Below, in pieces: positions 35,568-44,882 of a stretch of 64,000 nt of DNA. The first letter of the stretch is position 1, and each line of letters starts with the position of its first letter. The notes beneath the pieces are model-generated. The model worked only from the letters and a program-made list of their open reading frames with translations, ran no database searches and was not told the origin of the DNA. Where the stretch lies: the NCBI GenBank assembly GCA_033762625.1, contig JANRLI010000007.1:1-64000 (forward strand), written 5' to 3'. The stretch comes from Alphaproteobacteria bacterium (GTDB lineage Bacteria > Pseudomonadota > Alphaproteobacteria > UBA9219 > RGZA01). The position numbers and the translations under genes were made by a program.

Positions 35568-36185
35568 TTAGCTGATGCCGGTTAGCGTTTCTTTTTTGCG
35601 CGGCTTATAGGAGCTGTCGGCGCGTTCCAATGGCTGTGGTCCGCCGCCGGTTCCCGTTGCACTGCTGCCTGCAGCAGCCTTGCCGAGACCTTTTTGCAAG
35701 TATTCATCGCCGCCGACATTTGCTTCATCAAGCAAATTGGCAAGCACCCATGGCAGGGTACCGTATTCATCCGAAACGCCCGCGGCAATGCCTTCATTCG
35801 TGGTCCGGTGCGGGCCCTTGAAAATATCCATCGCGGCGCGGCCCGAGCAATTGCCATAGCATGAGGAATTGAGCAAACGCTGCATATCTTGGGAAATGGC
35901 GGGCAGTACGTTCAGCGTATCGCGGAAGATTTTTTGTAACACGGTCAATGACAGTAGATACAGTTTTTCGACGCCGCCTTTTACATCGTAATTGCGCTGC
36001 GCAAGTTCCTGCGCATGCGATACGGGATCAATAAACAACTCAAGGCGTTCCAGAAGGGCGGTGGCTTTGCCAGCATCCTCTCCGTTTTCCTTATATACAT
36101 CGGCGCAACGCTTCAGCTGGCGTTCAAGGGCCTTGGCCCAGATCTGCCATACTTCATAGGTTGATTTTTGGTGCATACCTTCCAT
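35568..36185 (-). CDS. Unknown protein, first of a tandem paralogous pair
   Basis: This 205-residue protein begins MEGMHQKSTYEVWQIWAKAL and has a long amphipathic helix pair, then LYLLSLTVLQKIFRDTLNVL, then IFKGPHRTTNEGIAAGVSD and a Gly/Ser-rich tail (AAAGSSATGTGGGPQ). The conserved middle matches the adjacent gene. No family is recognised and no catalytic residues stand out. Its start has no strong ribosome-binding site in view. Genomic context (after aroC) gives no clear function. Confidence 0.65.
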   Translation of the reverse strand: MEGMHQKSTYEVWQIWAKALERQLKRCADVYKENGEDAGKATALLERLELFIDPVSHAQELAQRNYDVKGGVEKLYLLSLTVLQKIFRDTLNVLPAISQDMQRLLNSSCYGNCSGRAAMDIFKGPHRTTNEGIAAGVSDEYGTLPWVLANLLDEANVGGDEYLQKGLGKAAAGSSATGTGGGPQPLERADSSYKPRKKETLTGIS

Positions 36186-36224
36186 GGCTGCCCTTAAGCG
36201 TTAACATTTAAACCAAGCTTTATT

Positions 36225-37298
36225 TTAGCATTTTGAACTGCGCGCACGCAATAGATGATCAGCTAGAACGCAGGCAACCATTGCTTCCCCGATAGGGACA
36301 GCGCGGATGCCCACGCAGGGATCATGGCGTCCTTTTGTAAGTATTTCAGTATTTTTGCCAGCTTGGTTAATGGTGTTTCGCGGCGTTAATATTGAGCTAG
36401 TAGGTTTGACCGCAAAACGCAGCACAATGTCCTGTCCGGACGAAATGCCACCCAATATCCCGCCTGCATGGTTGGATGCGAAACTAATTTTGCCTTTTTG
36501 GCTCCGCATATCATCGCTGTTTTCTTCACCTGTTAATGCGGCTGCGGCAAAGCCATCGCCGATTTCAACGGCCTTAACCGCGTTGATGGACATGATGGCG
36601 CGTGCCAGATCGCTATCCAGTTTGTCGTAAATGGGTTCGCCCAACCCAACAGGAACACCGCTTGCTACAACTTCGATAATCGCGCCGACGGAGGATCCTT
36701 TTTTCCGGACGTTATCCAGATAATCTTCCCACTTCGCTGCTGCTTTTTTATCGGGGCAGAAGAACGGGTTTTTATCAACCTGTTTCCAATCCCAATTCTC
36801 GCGATCAATTTTATGCGGCCCAATTTGCACCAATGCACCACGCACTGAAATTTTCTTGCCAAGAATTTTACGCGCAATTGCGCCAGCTGCGACGCGGCAC
36901 GCGGTTTCGCGCGCTGATTGCCTGCCACCGCCACGATAATCACGAATACCGTATTTCATTTGATATGTATAATCGGCATGGCCTGGGCGGTATTTTTCCT
37001 TGATGTCGCCATAATCTTTTGAGCGCTGATCAACATTCTCAATCATCAGGCTGATGGGGGTGCCTGTGGTTTTTCCTTCAAATACACCGGACAAAATTTT
37101 CACCGCATCGGGTTCTTGGCGCTGTGTGGTGTAGCGCGATTGTCCCGGGCGGCGTTTATCAAGGAAGCCTTGAATATCGGCTTCGCTTAACGGGATAAGG
37201 GATGGGCAGCCATCAATTACAACGCCAATTGCCGGGCCGTGGCTTTCGCCCCATGTCGTAAAACGGAATAAAGTGCCAAAACTATTTCCTGCGGTCAT
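36225..37298 (-). CDS. aroC: Chorismate synthase
   Basis: This 357-residue enzyme converts EPSP to chorismate, the last common step of the aromatic pathway, using reduced FMN. Family signatures are [44 protein letters not shown]-like [19 protein letters not shown] and [17 protein letters not shown]. It lies two bases downstream of the cysteine-rich protein gene, so it is read from the same transcript as fabI. Confidence 0.95.
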   Translation of the reverse strand: MTAGNSFGTLFRFTTWGESHGPAIGVVIDGCPSLIPLSEADIQGFLDKRRPGQSRYTTQRQEPDAVKILSGVFEGKTTGTPISLMIENVDQRSKDYGDIKEKYRPGHADYTYQMKYGIRDYRGGGRQSARETACRVAAGAIARKILGKKISVRGALVQIGPHKIDRENWDWKQVDKNPFFCPDKKAAAKWEDYLDNVRKKGSSVGAIIEVVASGVPVGLGEPIYDKLDSDLARAIMSINAVKAVEIGDGFAAAALTGEENSDDMRSQKGKISFASNHAGGILGGISSGQDIVLRFAVKPTSSILTPRNTINQAGKNTEILTKGRHDPCVGIRAVPIGEAMVACVLADHLLRARSSKC

Positions 37299-37300
37299 TC

Positions 37301-37909
37301 TTAATGCCCCATTACTGGCGCGGGAGCAGGAAGCGGTGCAGGCGCCGTTGGTGTTGATGAAGGAGTGGATGTGGTCGTTGATGATGGGGTTGAGGGAGCA
37401 GCCATTGCAGCTGCACCAGATGCTGATGGTGCCTTTGTGGTTTTCTTTACCGCTTTCTTTTTTGGTTTCTTGTTAGTTGCGGGTTTTTTTGCTGTTGATT
37501 TCTTTGGTTTCGATTTATGCGTTTCGGTCACGACGGTATGCTGGGTTGTAATTGTCAGCTCTTCGGTTTGCGCAACAGGGAATGAAAAACCGCAATGCTT
37601 TGCATCGGTCAAGCATACGCATGGACGATCTGCGGTTGGTGCTGCATCTGGGTCAACGCAGGCATTGCTTGCTTCCTGCAAGGCTAGGCATTTGATGGTA
37701 TCGGTATCATTCGCAGTGCAGCCCACAATGCAATCACGGTCAGTTAAGCATGTTTCACCGGTTACTTTGCCAAGACGTGACACAGGCCACACAGTTGGGT
37801 AGGCTTTAATCGCAGGAACACCAAAGCCTTGCTGATTGGCGAACGCATCACCCGCAATGAACAGCGTGAACAAAAGTAGCGTGATGAGTTTAACCAATAA
37901 ATGCCGCAT
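37301..37909 (-). CDS. Secreted cysteine-rich paralogue 3 with basic, Ser/Thr/Pro-rich tail
   Basis: This 202-residue protein has a signal peptide (residues 1-25, ending DAFA). The folded domain has eight cysteines: Cys54, 60, 64, 74, 84, 97, 99 and 106. It follows the family pattern VTG-x2-C-x5-C-x3-C-CL-C-C-x-C-L-x-D-x2-H-C-G. The C-terminal 80 residues are a Lys-rich then Ala/Ser/Thr/Pro-rich tail. It is likely exported and disulfide-bonded. The tail suggests attachment to the cell surface or to an anionic polymer. It is two bases upstream of aroC. Confidence 0.7.
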   Translation of the reverse strand: MRHLLVKLITLLLFTLFIAGDAFANQQGFGVPAIKAYPTVWPVSRLGKVTGETCLTDRDCIVGCTANDTDTIKCLALQEASNACVDPDAAPTADRPCVCLTDAKHCGFSFPVAQTEELTITTQHTVVTETHKSKPKKSTAKKPATNKKPKKKAVKKTTKAPSASGAAAMAAPSTPSSTTTSTPSSTPTAPAPLPAPAPVMGH

Positions 37910-37923
37910 TTATTTTTTCCTAA

Positions 37924-38253
37924 CTAATGATTGGATGGAAATGCATAACCGCAATGTTTTGAGTCTTGCAAGCATTCGCAAGCAAGGCCGCCCGGCGGTG
38001 GGCTCTCTGCATCGCTGCAATTACTGCTACCTTCACCGGTGCTCAGGCACGTAACGGCAAGCTTATCACCCTTGTTTGTGCAGGCCTGCCAGCAATCCTC
38101 ATTTGTTTTGCAATCGCCGCCTGTAACATTGCCAAGACGTGAACCTGTTTTTGGTGTGGGGTAGGGAACAGGCGCAGCCTTGCCATAGCCATAAGCCAAC
38201 GCAGAGCCACTAAGCACACATGTAACCAGTACCAACGCGATTAGTTTTAACAT
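37924..38253 (-). CDS. Secreted cysteine-rich paralogue 2
   Basis: This 109-residue protein has a signal peptide (residues 1-20, ending SALA) and the eight-cysteine domain at Cys48, 54, 58, 69, 79, 92, 94 and 101, with the same spacings as its neighbours. Conserved features are SRLGNVTGGDC, the ACECL-type C-x-C-L, and KHCGYAFP at the end. It carries no tail and appears to be the minimal form of the family. It is nine bases from paralogue 1 and 14 from paralogue 3. Confidence 0.7.
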   Translation of the reverse strand: MLKLIALVLVTCVLSGSALAYGYGKAAPVPYPTPKTGSRLGNVTGGDCKTNEDCWQACTNKGDKLAVTCLSTGEGSSNCSDAESPPPGGLACECLQDSKHCGYAFPSNH

Positions 38254-38262
38254 GGTTCACCT

Positions 38263-38589
38263 CTATCTTCCTAGATACTCGGGCTCGATATAGCCGCAAT
38301 GATGGACATCCGGCAAGCAACCGCATGTCAACCCGTAATTAGGAACGTGGCTATCGTCAACCACGCGCTTTCCTGCCTGTTTACGCGTGAGGCATAGCAT
38401 CGTGAACTTTTTTTGGTCCTTTGATGTATAGCCGTTAACGCATTCTTTGTTCTGGTTGCATTTTCCGCCAGTAACTTTTCCAACAGAAGAAAGCGGACGC
38501 ATCACGTATTTGTATTGTTGCGCGTTTGCAAGCTGAGCACTGCCAAGGAACAGACAAACACACATCAAGACAAATACGAATTTAGCCAT
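38263..38589 (-). CDS. Secreted cysteine-rich paralogue 1 (lacks two cysteines)
   Basis: This 108-residue protein has a signal peptide ending near ANAQQ and six mature cysteines at 44, 50, 66, 89, 91 and 98. Aligned by the conserved spacings, the third and fifth cysteines of its relatives are replaced by Tyr54 and Val76. The other conserved features VGKVTGGKC, CGCL and HHCGY are kept. Loss of a matched pair suggests they form one disulfide. It overlaps the fabI stop by eight bases, so translation is probably coupled to fabI. Confidence 0.7.
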   Translation of the reverse strand: MAKFVFVLMCVCLFLGSAQLANAQQYKYVMRPLSSVGKVTGGKCNQNKECVNGYTSKDQKKFTMLCLTRKQAGKRVVDDSHVPNYGLTCGCLPDVHHCGYIEPEYLGR

Positions 38590-39448
38590 TCGCCGCCTTT
38601 ATCGCGTTCATGTTATTCAGCATTTCGCCAAGCGCTACGGTCTCGTCCACCGCCACCATGCCGACGGCGTGATAGCCGGCATCCACATGCACAACTTCGC
38701 CTGTGACGCCCGTGCCCATGTCCGATAACAAGAACAAGCCCATATTGCCCACTTCAACCTGCGTTACATTTTTCTTTAATGGCGCGTTGATTTCGTTCCA
38801 GCGCAGGATGTGGCGGAAATCGCCGATACCGCTTGCGGCAAGGGTTTTAATCGGGCCAGCAGAAATTGCATTCACGCGAATGCCTTGGCCGCCCAAATCA
38901 ACCGCAAGATAGCGGACGCTTGCTTCCAGTGCGGCTTTGGCAACGCCCATCACATTATAATGCGGCATCACACGTTCCGCGCCGAGATAGGAAAGGGTTA
39001 GCATAGACCCTCCGTTTTTCATCAGCGGCGCTGCTTTCTTGCACACATTGGTGAAGGAGAAGCATGAAATATCCATGGTGTTGAGGAAGTTTGCGCGCGT
39101 TGTATCGACATATTTGCCGTCCAATTCGTTTTTGTCGGAGAAGGCAACGCAGTGAACCACAAAATCAAGCCCGCCCCATTTTTGTTCAATCGTTTTGAAC
39201 AAACGGTCCATGCTTTCATCATCCTGCACATCCGCCTTTTCAATAATCTTTGCACCAAGCTGTTCAGCCAGCGGCACAACGCGCTTTGCCAACGCATCAA
39301 TTTGATAGTTCAGGGCAAGTTCCGCGCCTTGGGCCGCAGCAACTTGGGCGATACCGTATGCAATTGATCGGTCATTGGCTACACCCAGAATAAGGCCGCG
39401 CTTACCCTTCATCAGCGTACCTTTTACGGGTTCATTAACGTCGTTCAT
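38582..39448 (-). CDS. fabI: Enoyl-[acyl-carrier-protein] reductase (NADH), FabI type
   Basis: This 288-residue short-chain-reductase-like enzyme performs the last step of fatty-acid elongation. The NADH site is GLILGVANDRSIAYGIAQ (residues 19-36). The catalytic region YLGAERVMPHYNVMGVAKAA contains the Tyr-x6-Tyr-x6-Lys of FabI, distinguishing it from FabG. The triclosan-sensitive FabI class is inferred from this pattern. It heads the run of minus-strand genes that contains the cysteine-rich trio and aroC. Confidence 0.94.
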   Translation of the reverse strand: MNDVNEPVKGTLMKGKRGLILGVANDRSIAYGIAQVAAAQGAELALNYQIDALAKRVVPLAEQLGAKIIEKADVQDDESMDRLFKTIEQKWGGLDFVVHCVAFSDKNELDGKYVDTTRANFLNTMDISCFSFTNVCKKAAPLMKNGGSMLTLSYLGAERVMPHYNVMGVAKAALEASVRYLAVDLGGQGIRVNAISAGPIKTLAASGIGDFRHILRWNEINAPLKKNVTQVEVGNMGLFLLSDMGTGVTGEVVHVDAGYHAVGMVAVDETVALGEMLNNMNAIKAANG

Positions 39449-39487
39449 TGAAAAACCTCAAGGGGATAAAAAGATTCGAAAGAATGA

Positions 39488-39513
39488 ACCGCAAAAGCTA
39501 GAGCAAATGCGGT
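39488..39513 (-). terminator. Possible terminator between dnaJ and fabI
   Basis: ACCGCA (39488-39493) pairs with TGCGGT (39508-39513), with an additional inner GCT/AGC pairing. On the minus strand the hairpin is followed by T-rich sequence. It could end the dnaJ transcript before fabI. Confidence 0.4.
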
Positions 39514-39540
39514 CTTTTGGCAAATTGCATCTTCTAAAGC

Positions 39541-40494
39541 TTAATTAATACCTGCTTTTTTGCGCGGGTCATAGGGGTGGTTGTGTGACCATTTTTCCAT
39601 AAACTTGACCAATTGTTCATCATGAACGTCGGGCAGCATGACGCGCATTTTTACATATTGATCGCCGCGCACACCTTGCGGGTCAGAAATGCCTTTGCCG
39701 CGAAGGCGCAAATTGGTTCCAGTGTTGGCGCCTTTTGGAATTTTGATTTCCGCACTGCCTTCCAAAGTGGGAACAGAAACGGTTGCCCCCAAAATGGCTT
39801 CGTAAATGGTGATTGGAATTTCGCACAACACATCCATTCCCTTGCGTGAGAAAAACGGATGGGCATCAACCTGAATTTCGATAATCGCATCACCCGCACG
39901 GCCTTCTTGAAAGCCCGCATAACCTTGTTGTTTCAAACGCAACTTTGTGCCGCTTTCGGTGGCTGCGGGCACGTTGATTTCGATGGTTTTGCCTGTGCCC
40001 AGTGTGATGCGTTTTTTGGTGCCTAGCGCTGCTTCGGTAAAACTTACACGTAAGGTTTCAGTAAGGTCGGAGCCTTTTGCCTTTTCGCGTGCATTAGCGA
40101 ATGGGTCAGCGCCTGCGCCCCAATTTCCATGGAAGCGGGTGGATTTGGCCTTCATTCCGCCAAACAGATCGGCAAAAATATCTTCCGATGAAAAATCACC
40201 CATCGGATCGTTAAACGGGTTTTGCGCGCGCGCATTGCGTGCGGCGTTATAATTTTGCTGCGCGGTGCGGGCATTGCCCATGGCATCGGTTTCGCCGCGG
40301 TCATATTTGGCGCGTTTGGCTGTGTCTCCCAGAATATCGTAAGCGCCGTTTACTTCCTTGAATTTGGCTTCAACATCTTTTTTGCCGGGATTTAAATCCG
40401 GATGGTATTTTTTAGCGAGCGCACGATAGGCGTTTTTAATCTCGTCATCGCTTGCGCTGCGACTAACTCCAAGAATTTCATAGGGATCACGCAT
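39541..40494 (-). CDS. DnaJ-like co-chaperone (CbpA type)
   Basis: This 317-residue protein has an N-terminal J domain with the invariant HPD (KKYHPDLNPG near residues 29-38), which stimulates DnaK ATPase. A Gly/Asn linker follows, and then a C-terminal substrate-binding domain (EIQVDAHPFFSRKGMDVLCE, GATVSVPTLEG) without the Cys-rich zinc finger, so it is a type II J protein rather than DnaJ itself. A terminator lies just upstream of its start, so it probably has its own promoter. Confidence 0.88.
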   Translation of the reverse strand: MRDPYEILGVSRSASDDEIKNAYRALAKKYHPDLNPGKKDVEAKFKEVNGAYDILGDTAKRAKYDRGETDAMGNARTAQQNYNAARNARAQNPFNDPMGDFSSEDIFADLFGGMKAKSTRFHGNWGAGADPFANAREKAKGSDLTETLRVSFTEAALGTKKRITLGTGKTIEINVPAATESGTKLRLKQQGYAGFQEGRAGDAIIEIQVDAHPFFSRKGMDVLCEIPITIYEAILGATVSVPTLEGSAEIKIPKGANTGTNLRLRGKGISDPQGVRGDQYVKMRVMLPDVHDEQLVKFMEKWSHNHPYDPRKKAGIN

Positions 40495-40516
40495 TAATCA
40501 AGAACCACCAAAAGAA

Positions 40517-40558
40517 AAAGACCGTCGCCATTATACTAAACAAACGGCAACGGTCTTT
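40517..40558 (-). terminator. Rho-independent terminator of the 17-kDa antigen-like gene
   Basis: AAAGACCGTCGCC (40517-40529) pairs with GGCAACGGTCTTT (40546-40558), with a single mismatch and a 16-base loop. On the minus strand a T-rich run follows, making an efficient terminator after the gene that stops at 40581. Confidence 0.75.
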
Positions 40559-40580
40559 CAATGATTGCTACAGCGTCAGA

Positions 40581-41066
40581 TTATTGCTGAATCTGCCATG
40601 AACCATCGGGTTGGCGGCAAGCGGTGCCATAAGCATTTTGCTGTCTGCCCCCGATATTGACGGTTTGGTTGAATTCACGGCAATAGCTGCCATCGCTGGC
40701 TTGGCCATCACGAACAGGTGTGAAGCTACCGGAATTGCCGTTTTGCGGGTTGTTCCACGTAATGGTTTTGCCAACCGGAGCATCGTAGGCACGGTATTGG
40801 GCTTTTTGAAGCGCGGCTCTGTCGGCGTTATCAAGGGATGAACCGATTTCATTGCCAAGCCATGCGCCAGCAACTGCGCCAAGCGCCGTCATGACCACAT
40901 TGCCGGTTCCTTTGCCGAATTGGTTGCCCAGCAATGCACCACCACCAGCACCAAGCAATGTGCCGCCAGTTTGTTTGCTGCCCCAGTTGTCTGTTTGGCA
41001 TGCGCCCAGTGAAAGCGATGCAAGCAATAATAATGCAATGGAGGTAGTGGAGAGGGTGCGTTTCAT
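40581..41066 (-). CDS. RT0821/Lpp0805-type surface lipoprotein
   Basis: This 161-residue protein has a lipoprotein signal with lipobox LGAC (Cys23). A glycine-zipper segment LLGAGGGALLGNQFGKGTG spans about residues 36-54. A C-terminal domain follows (SDGSYCREFNQTVNIGGRQQNAYGTACRQPDGSW) with two conserved Cys. This matches the family that includes Rickettsia RT0821 and Legionella Lpp0805. It is probably an outer-membrane-anchored lipoprotein of unknown function. Confidence 0.85.
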   Translation of the reverse strand: MKRTLSTTSIALLLLASLSLGACQTDNWGSKQTGGTLLGAGGGALLGNQFGKGTGNVVMTALGAVAGAWLGNEIGSSLDNADRAALQKAQYRAYDAPVGKTITWNNPQNGNSGSFTPVRDGQASDGSYCREFNQTVNIGGRQQNAYGTACRQPDGSWQIQQ

Positions 41067-41187
41067 TTCGTGACCTTTTTTAAAAGTTTAATGGGCAGGG
41101 TTGTGTCAATTTGCGCATCATGTTCTAAGTTATTAAGTATATAGTCAATAAGGCGAGACTTTGACGAAAACAAGTAGAAGGTATGAT

Positions 41188-41802
41188 ATGGAACACGATA
41201 ATCCGGCGCGCCCACCCATTTCTGGCGATAACCCCTTTGATTTATTTGCGCTTTGGTTTGCCGAAGCAGAAAAAAACGAAATAAACGACCCTAATGCAAT
41301 GGCTCTTGCCACGCTTGGGGATGAAGGCTTCCCGAGCTTACGAATCGTACTGCTTAAAGGCTATGACGCAAACGGATTTTGTTTTTTTACCAACACCTTA
41401 TCGCGCAAAGGTAAACAGCTGTTGGGTTCGCCCAAAGCTGCACTAACCTTCCACTGGAAATCCATTCGCCGTCAGGTGCGCATTGAAGGAAGCGTGGAGC
41501 GCGTGAGTGAAAAGGAGGCGGATGATTATTTCAATTCGCGGCCCCGTGGCAGCCAGATTGGTGCATGGGCTTCGCTTCAATCATCGCATCTTGATGCACG
41601 CAGTGTTTTGGAAAATCGCGTGAAGGAATTTGAAGAAAAATATAAAGGCGTTCCGGTACCTCGCCCACCGCATTGGTCGGGTTACCGTGTTGTGCCACGT
41701 TTCATCGAGTTCTGGCAAGATATGCCGTTTCGCTTGCATGACCGTGTTGTTTTTACAAAAAATTCAAACGGTAATTGGGCGCAAGAACGCCAGTATCCCT
41801 AA
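41188..41802 (+). CDS. pdxH: Pyridoxamine 5'-phosphate oxidase
   Basis: This 204-residue FMN enzyme makes pyridoxal 5'-phosphate. FMN-binding segments are PSLRIVLLKGYDANGFCFFTNTLSRKG and ALTFHWKSIRRQVRIEG, with the C-terminal PHWSGYRVVPRFIEFWQ motif conserved. The start is ATG 41188, preceded by AGAAGG, rather than the in-frame TTG at 41161. The gene is divergent from the surface lipoprotein and its stop overlaps the next convergent gene by four bases. Confidence 0.92.
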   Translation: MEHDNPARPPISGDNPFDLFALWFAEAEKNEINDPNAMALATLGDEGFPSLRIVLLKGYDANGFCFFTNTLSRKGKQLLGSPKAALTFHWKSIRRQVRIEGSVERVSEKEADDYFNSRPRGSQIGAWASLQSSHLDARSVLENRVKEFEEKYKGVPVPRPPHWSGYRVVPRFIEFWQDMPFRLHDRVVFTKNSNGNWAQERQYP

Positions 41803-42911
41803 TTTGGTTCCATTTTTGGACCCAGCTGGTCGTAATGGTGCGTGTGGCGTTTATGTTCCGCTTCGACCTTCTCTTTAATTATCGGATTGTTTTGTAGCAC
41901 GACAGAATTGGGTGTGTTTGCGAGATTGTTCATCGCTTGCGCGTTATTCAACAATTCATTCAATGCACCAGGCGTGTTTTGCAGGCTATCCACTGCGCTA
42001 TGGTTGTTTTCCAATAAATCAGGAATTTCAGGACGGTTTTGCAACTGGTTGTCCGGTCTGCGGGCTTCGGGCTGTTTGTTCTGCAACTCGGGTTGTTTGT
42101 TTTCTAATTCGGGTTGTTTGTTCTGTAATTCATTCGCGGCTTTGACGTATGGATCGTAGTTTAAATCGGCGCCTTTAAAGATCTCTGGTAATTCTTTGAA
42201 GTTATTGATGATGATACTCAAACGCTCTTTGAGATAATCTGCCTGGGTGAATTCATACGCTAAGATTAGGGATGACAACGCCATGAAAGCAGCGCTTGAT
42301 GTGCGTTCACTTTGGGCTATTGCTTCTTCTGATTTATCGTGTTGGTAAATGCTGCGGATATGGCTTAATGCACGCTGTAATGCTCCCGTAAAGCCTTCTT
42401 CATTGGCGCCGCCTTCAACATCTTCATTCCGCTCGAGCAGCATGTCCAATGTTGTACCCATATAATGCATACGGCGCATCAGCAATTTGCGTTCCATGGG
42501 CGGGTCGATGCCATCAATCCCGTAAAGGATAACCATAATGTCGCCTGTTTCATCGTTCAGGCGTAAAATGCGTTCCTTGCGTGCGAGCAACAGCGCTTCA
42601 TTATAGACCACTTCATGTTCAGGCGTACTGGCGGTTGCATCAACGATCAACGGGCCTTCATGTTCCGGCATATGGTTCAAAATGATATCCAGCTCTTGCC
42701 GCGCCATACCCTTGCTAAGGCTAAGTACAATGACATCCCATTTATGCTGGATTGCATGCAGGCGAATGGTGGTTTTCAGTGTGGGGATGAAGGATAAATC
42801 TTCTCCCTTGAAGATAATAGGGACCATCCGGTCGATAGATTCCAACACATGGTTCAGGCTACCGAACGTATCGAAATGCAGCGGATTGGTTTTGACTGGA
42901 GTGCGTTTCAA
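41799..42911 (-). CDS. Unknown protein with Asn/Gln-rich short repeats
   Basis: This 370-residue protein has a helical, charged N-terminal half (LHFDTFGSLNHVLESIDRM, EALLLARKERILRLND) with no recognised family. The second half holds a 7-residue repeat ELQNKQP (three copies) and then Asn-rich repeats such as LLENNHSAVDSLQNTPGAL. No signal peptide. The low-complexity part may be flexible. It lies downstream of thrS on the same strand, separated by two bases, so it is probably in that operon. Confidence 0.45.
   Translation of the reverse strand: MKRTPVKTNPLHFDTFGSLNHVLESIDRMVPIIFKGEDLSFIPTLKTTIRLHAIQHKWDVIVLSLSKGMARQELDIILNHMPEHEGPLIVDATASTPEHEVVYNEALLLARKERILRLNDETGDIMVILYGIDGIDPPMERKLLMRRMHYMGTTLDMLLERNEDVEGGANEEGFTGALQRALSHIRSIYQHDKSEEAIAQSERTSSAAFMALSSLILAYEFTQADYLKERLSIIINNFKELPEIFKGADLNYDPYVKAANELQNKQPELENKQPELQNKQPEARRPDNQLQNRPEIPDLLENNHSAVDSLQNTPGALNELLNNAQAMNNLANTPNSVVLQNNPIIKEKVEAEHKRHTHHYDQLGPKMEPN
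42069..42131. repeat. Triple 21-bp tandem repeat
   Basis: Three 21-bp units (42069-42089, 42090-42110, 42111-42131) differ by only a few bases. Each unit encodes seven residues of the ELQNKQP type on the minus strand. They are in-frame and could vary in copy number. Confidence 0.7.
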
Positions 42912-42913
42912 TT

Positions 42914-44860
42914 CTACTTCTCCAACGGGGTTTTTGCCTCATCCTTCAATTTGGCGATCGCATCGCTCAAGCTTAGCAATTCCTGATTTTCACCGCCAAG
43001 GCGACGAAGTGCCACAGTGCGATTTTCGGCTTCCTTTTTACCAACAACCAACATCAGCGGCACCTTTTTCAAGGAATGCTCGCGGATCTTGTAATTGATT
43101 TTTTCATTGCGGATATCAATATCGGCGCGCAGACCTGCGGCTTTACATGCGGCTAATACTTCGCGCGTATAATCATCCATATCATTGGTGATGCCAGCAA
43201 CCACCACTTGCAATGGTGCAAGCCAAAGCGGGAATTTACCGGAGAAATGCTCGATCATAATCCCGATGAAGCGTTCCATGGAACCAAGCATCGCGCGGTG
43301 AAGCATGACGGGGCGGTGTTTGTTACCGTCTTCGCCGATGTAATGCGCATCAAGCCGTTCGGGCAGAACGAAATCAAGCTGCAACGTACCGCATTGCCAT
43401 ACGCGGCCAATCGCATCGGTCAAATGGAATTCAATCTTGGGTCCATAAAACGCGCCTTCATTCGGAATTTCTTCGAATGTCATGCCTGCGGCGGTTAATG
43501 CTTTGCGCAACCCATCTTCAGCTTTATCCCAGATTTCATCCGTGCCGCCGCGCACATCAGGGCGCAGCGCAAGCTTAATGGTGACGTTTTCAGTTGGAAA
43601 ACCCAAATCTTCATACACCTTCATTTGCATGGCGCAGTATTTCAAGCTTTCGGCCATGACTTGATCTTCACGGCAGAAGATATGCGCATCATCCTGCACA
43701 AAGCCACGCACACGCATAATGCCGTGCAAACTGCCCGATGGTTCATTGCGGTGGCATGAACCGAATTCCGCCATGCGGATGGGTAAATCGCGGTAGCTCT
43801 TCATGCCCTGATTGTACACCTGAACATGGCAAGGGCAGTTCATGGGCTTGATGCCGAACATGGTTTCTTCATCCAGAACCACGCGGAACATTTTATCGCC
43901 ATACATATCCCAGTGACCGGACTTAATGAACATGCTGCTGTTCACCAGTTGCGGAGTTTTCACTTCCACATAGCCATCTTGCTGAATGCGGGCGCGGATG
44001 TAGTTTTCAAGTGTGCGATACAACGTCCAACCATGAGGATGCCAGAAGATGGAGCCCGCCGCATCGTCTTGCAGATGGAAAAGTTCCATTTCTTTGCCAA
44101 GGCGGCGATGGTCGCGCTTTTCGGCTTCTTCGAGTTGTGTTAGGTGAGCCTTCAATTCAACTTCATTACGCCACGCGGTGCCGTAAATCCGTTGCAATTG
44201 CGCATTCTTTGCATCGCCGCGCCAATAGGCGCCCGCAACCCGCATCAGTTTAAAACCATTACCGATTTTTCCCGTACTGGGCAAATGCGGCCCGCGGCAT
44301 AAATCATACCAATCGCCTTGACGGTAGATGGTGATGGTTTCCGTTGATGGCAAATCCTGAATGATGATGGCTTTATATTTTTCGCCTAGCCCCTCGAAAT
44401 GCTGGATAGCTTTGTTTCTATCCCACACTTCTCTGGTGAAGGGGCGGTCGGCCGCAATAATCTGCCGCATCTTCGCTTCAATTTTTTCCAGATCTTCTGG
44501 CGTAAAGGGTGTGTCGCGCGCGAAGTCGTAATAGAAACCGTTTTCAATTGCGGGACCAATCGTAACCTGCGTGCCGGGATAAAGCGCCTGTACAGCTTCG
44601 GCCATGACGTGTGCAGCATCGTGGCGGATGATTTCGAGTGCTTCCGGCATATCGCGTGTAATTATCGCAACCTTTGCGCCATCATGCAGTGGCAGTGTTA
44701 AATCGCGCAATTCGCCATCAATTCGCGCGGCAATTGAAACCTTGGCAAGGCTTTTGGAAATGTTGTTGGCAAGATCAAACGCAGTTGCGCCTTGCGGCAA
44801 TTGACGCACATTGCCATCGGGTAGGGTGATGCTGATCATTTTTTCGGCTGGCTGGTTCAT
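42914..44860 (-). CDS. thrS: Threonyl-tRNA synthetase
   Basis: This 648-residue class II synthetase charges tRNA-Thr. The N-terminal TGS domain ([23 protein letters not shown]) precedes the editing domain, whose [12 protein letters not shown] supplies His residues. The catalytic core has [37 protein letters not shown] (motif 2) and [15 protein letters not shown], with a C-terminal anticodon-binding domain ([11 protein letters not shown]). Cysteine in [12 protein letters not shown] fits the zinc site. Confidence 0.96.
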   Translation of the reverse strand: MNQPAEKMISITLPDGNVRQLPQGATAFDLANNISKSLAKVSIAARIDGELRDLTLPLHDGAKVAIITRDMPEALEIIRHDAAHVMAEAVQALYPGTQVTIGPAIENGFYYDFARDTPFTPEDLEKIEAKMRQIIAADRPFTREVWDRNKAIQHFEGLGEKYKAIIIQDLPSTETITIYRQGDWYDLCRGPHLPSTGKIGNGFKLMRVAGAYWRGDAKNAQLQRIYGTAWRNEVELKAHLTQLEEAEKRDHRRLGKEMELFHLQDDAAGSIFWHPHGWTLYRTLENYIRARIQQDGYVEVKTPQLVNSSMFIKSGHWDMYGDKMFRVVLDEETMFGIKPMNCPCHVQVYNQGMKSYRDLPIRMAEFGSCHRNEPSGSLHGIMRVRGFVQDDAHIFCREDQVMAESLKYCAMQMKVYEDLGFPTENVTIKLALRPDVRGGTDEIWDKAEDGLRKALTAAGMTFEEIPNEGAFYGPKIEFHLTDAIGRVWQCGTLQLDFVLPERLDAHYIGEDGNKHRPVMLHRAMLGSMERFIGIMIEHFSGKFPLWLAPLQVVVAGITNDMDDYTREVLAACKAAGLRADIDIRNEKINYKIREHSLKKVPLMLVVGKKEAENRTVALRRLGGENQELLSLSDAIAKLKDEAKTPLEK

Positions 44861-44882
44861 ATGTCTATCTTATCAAGTGAAT

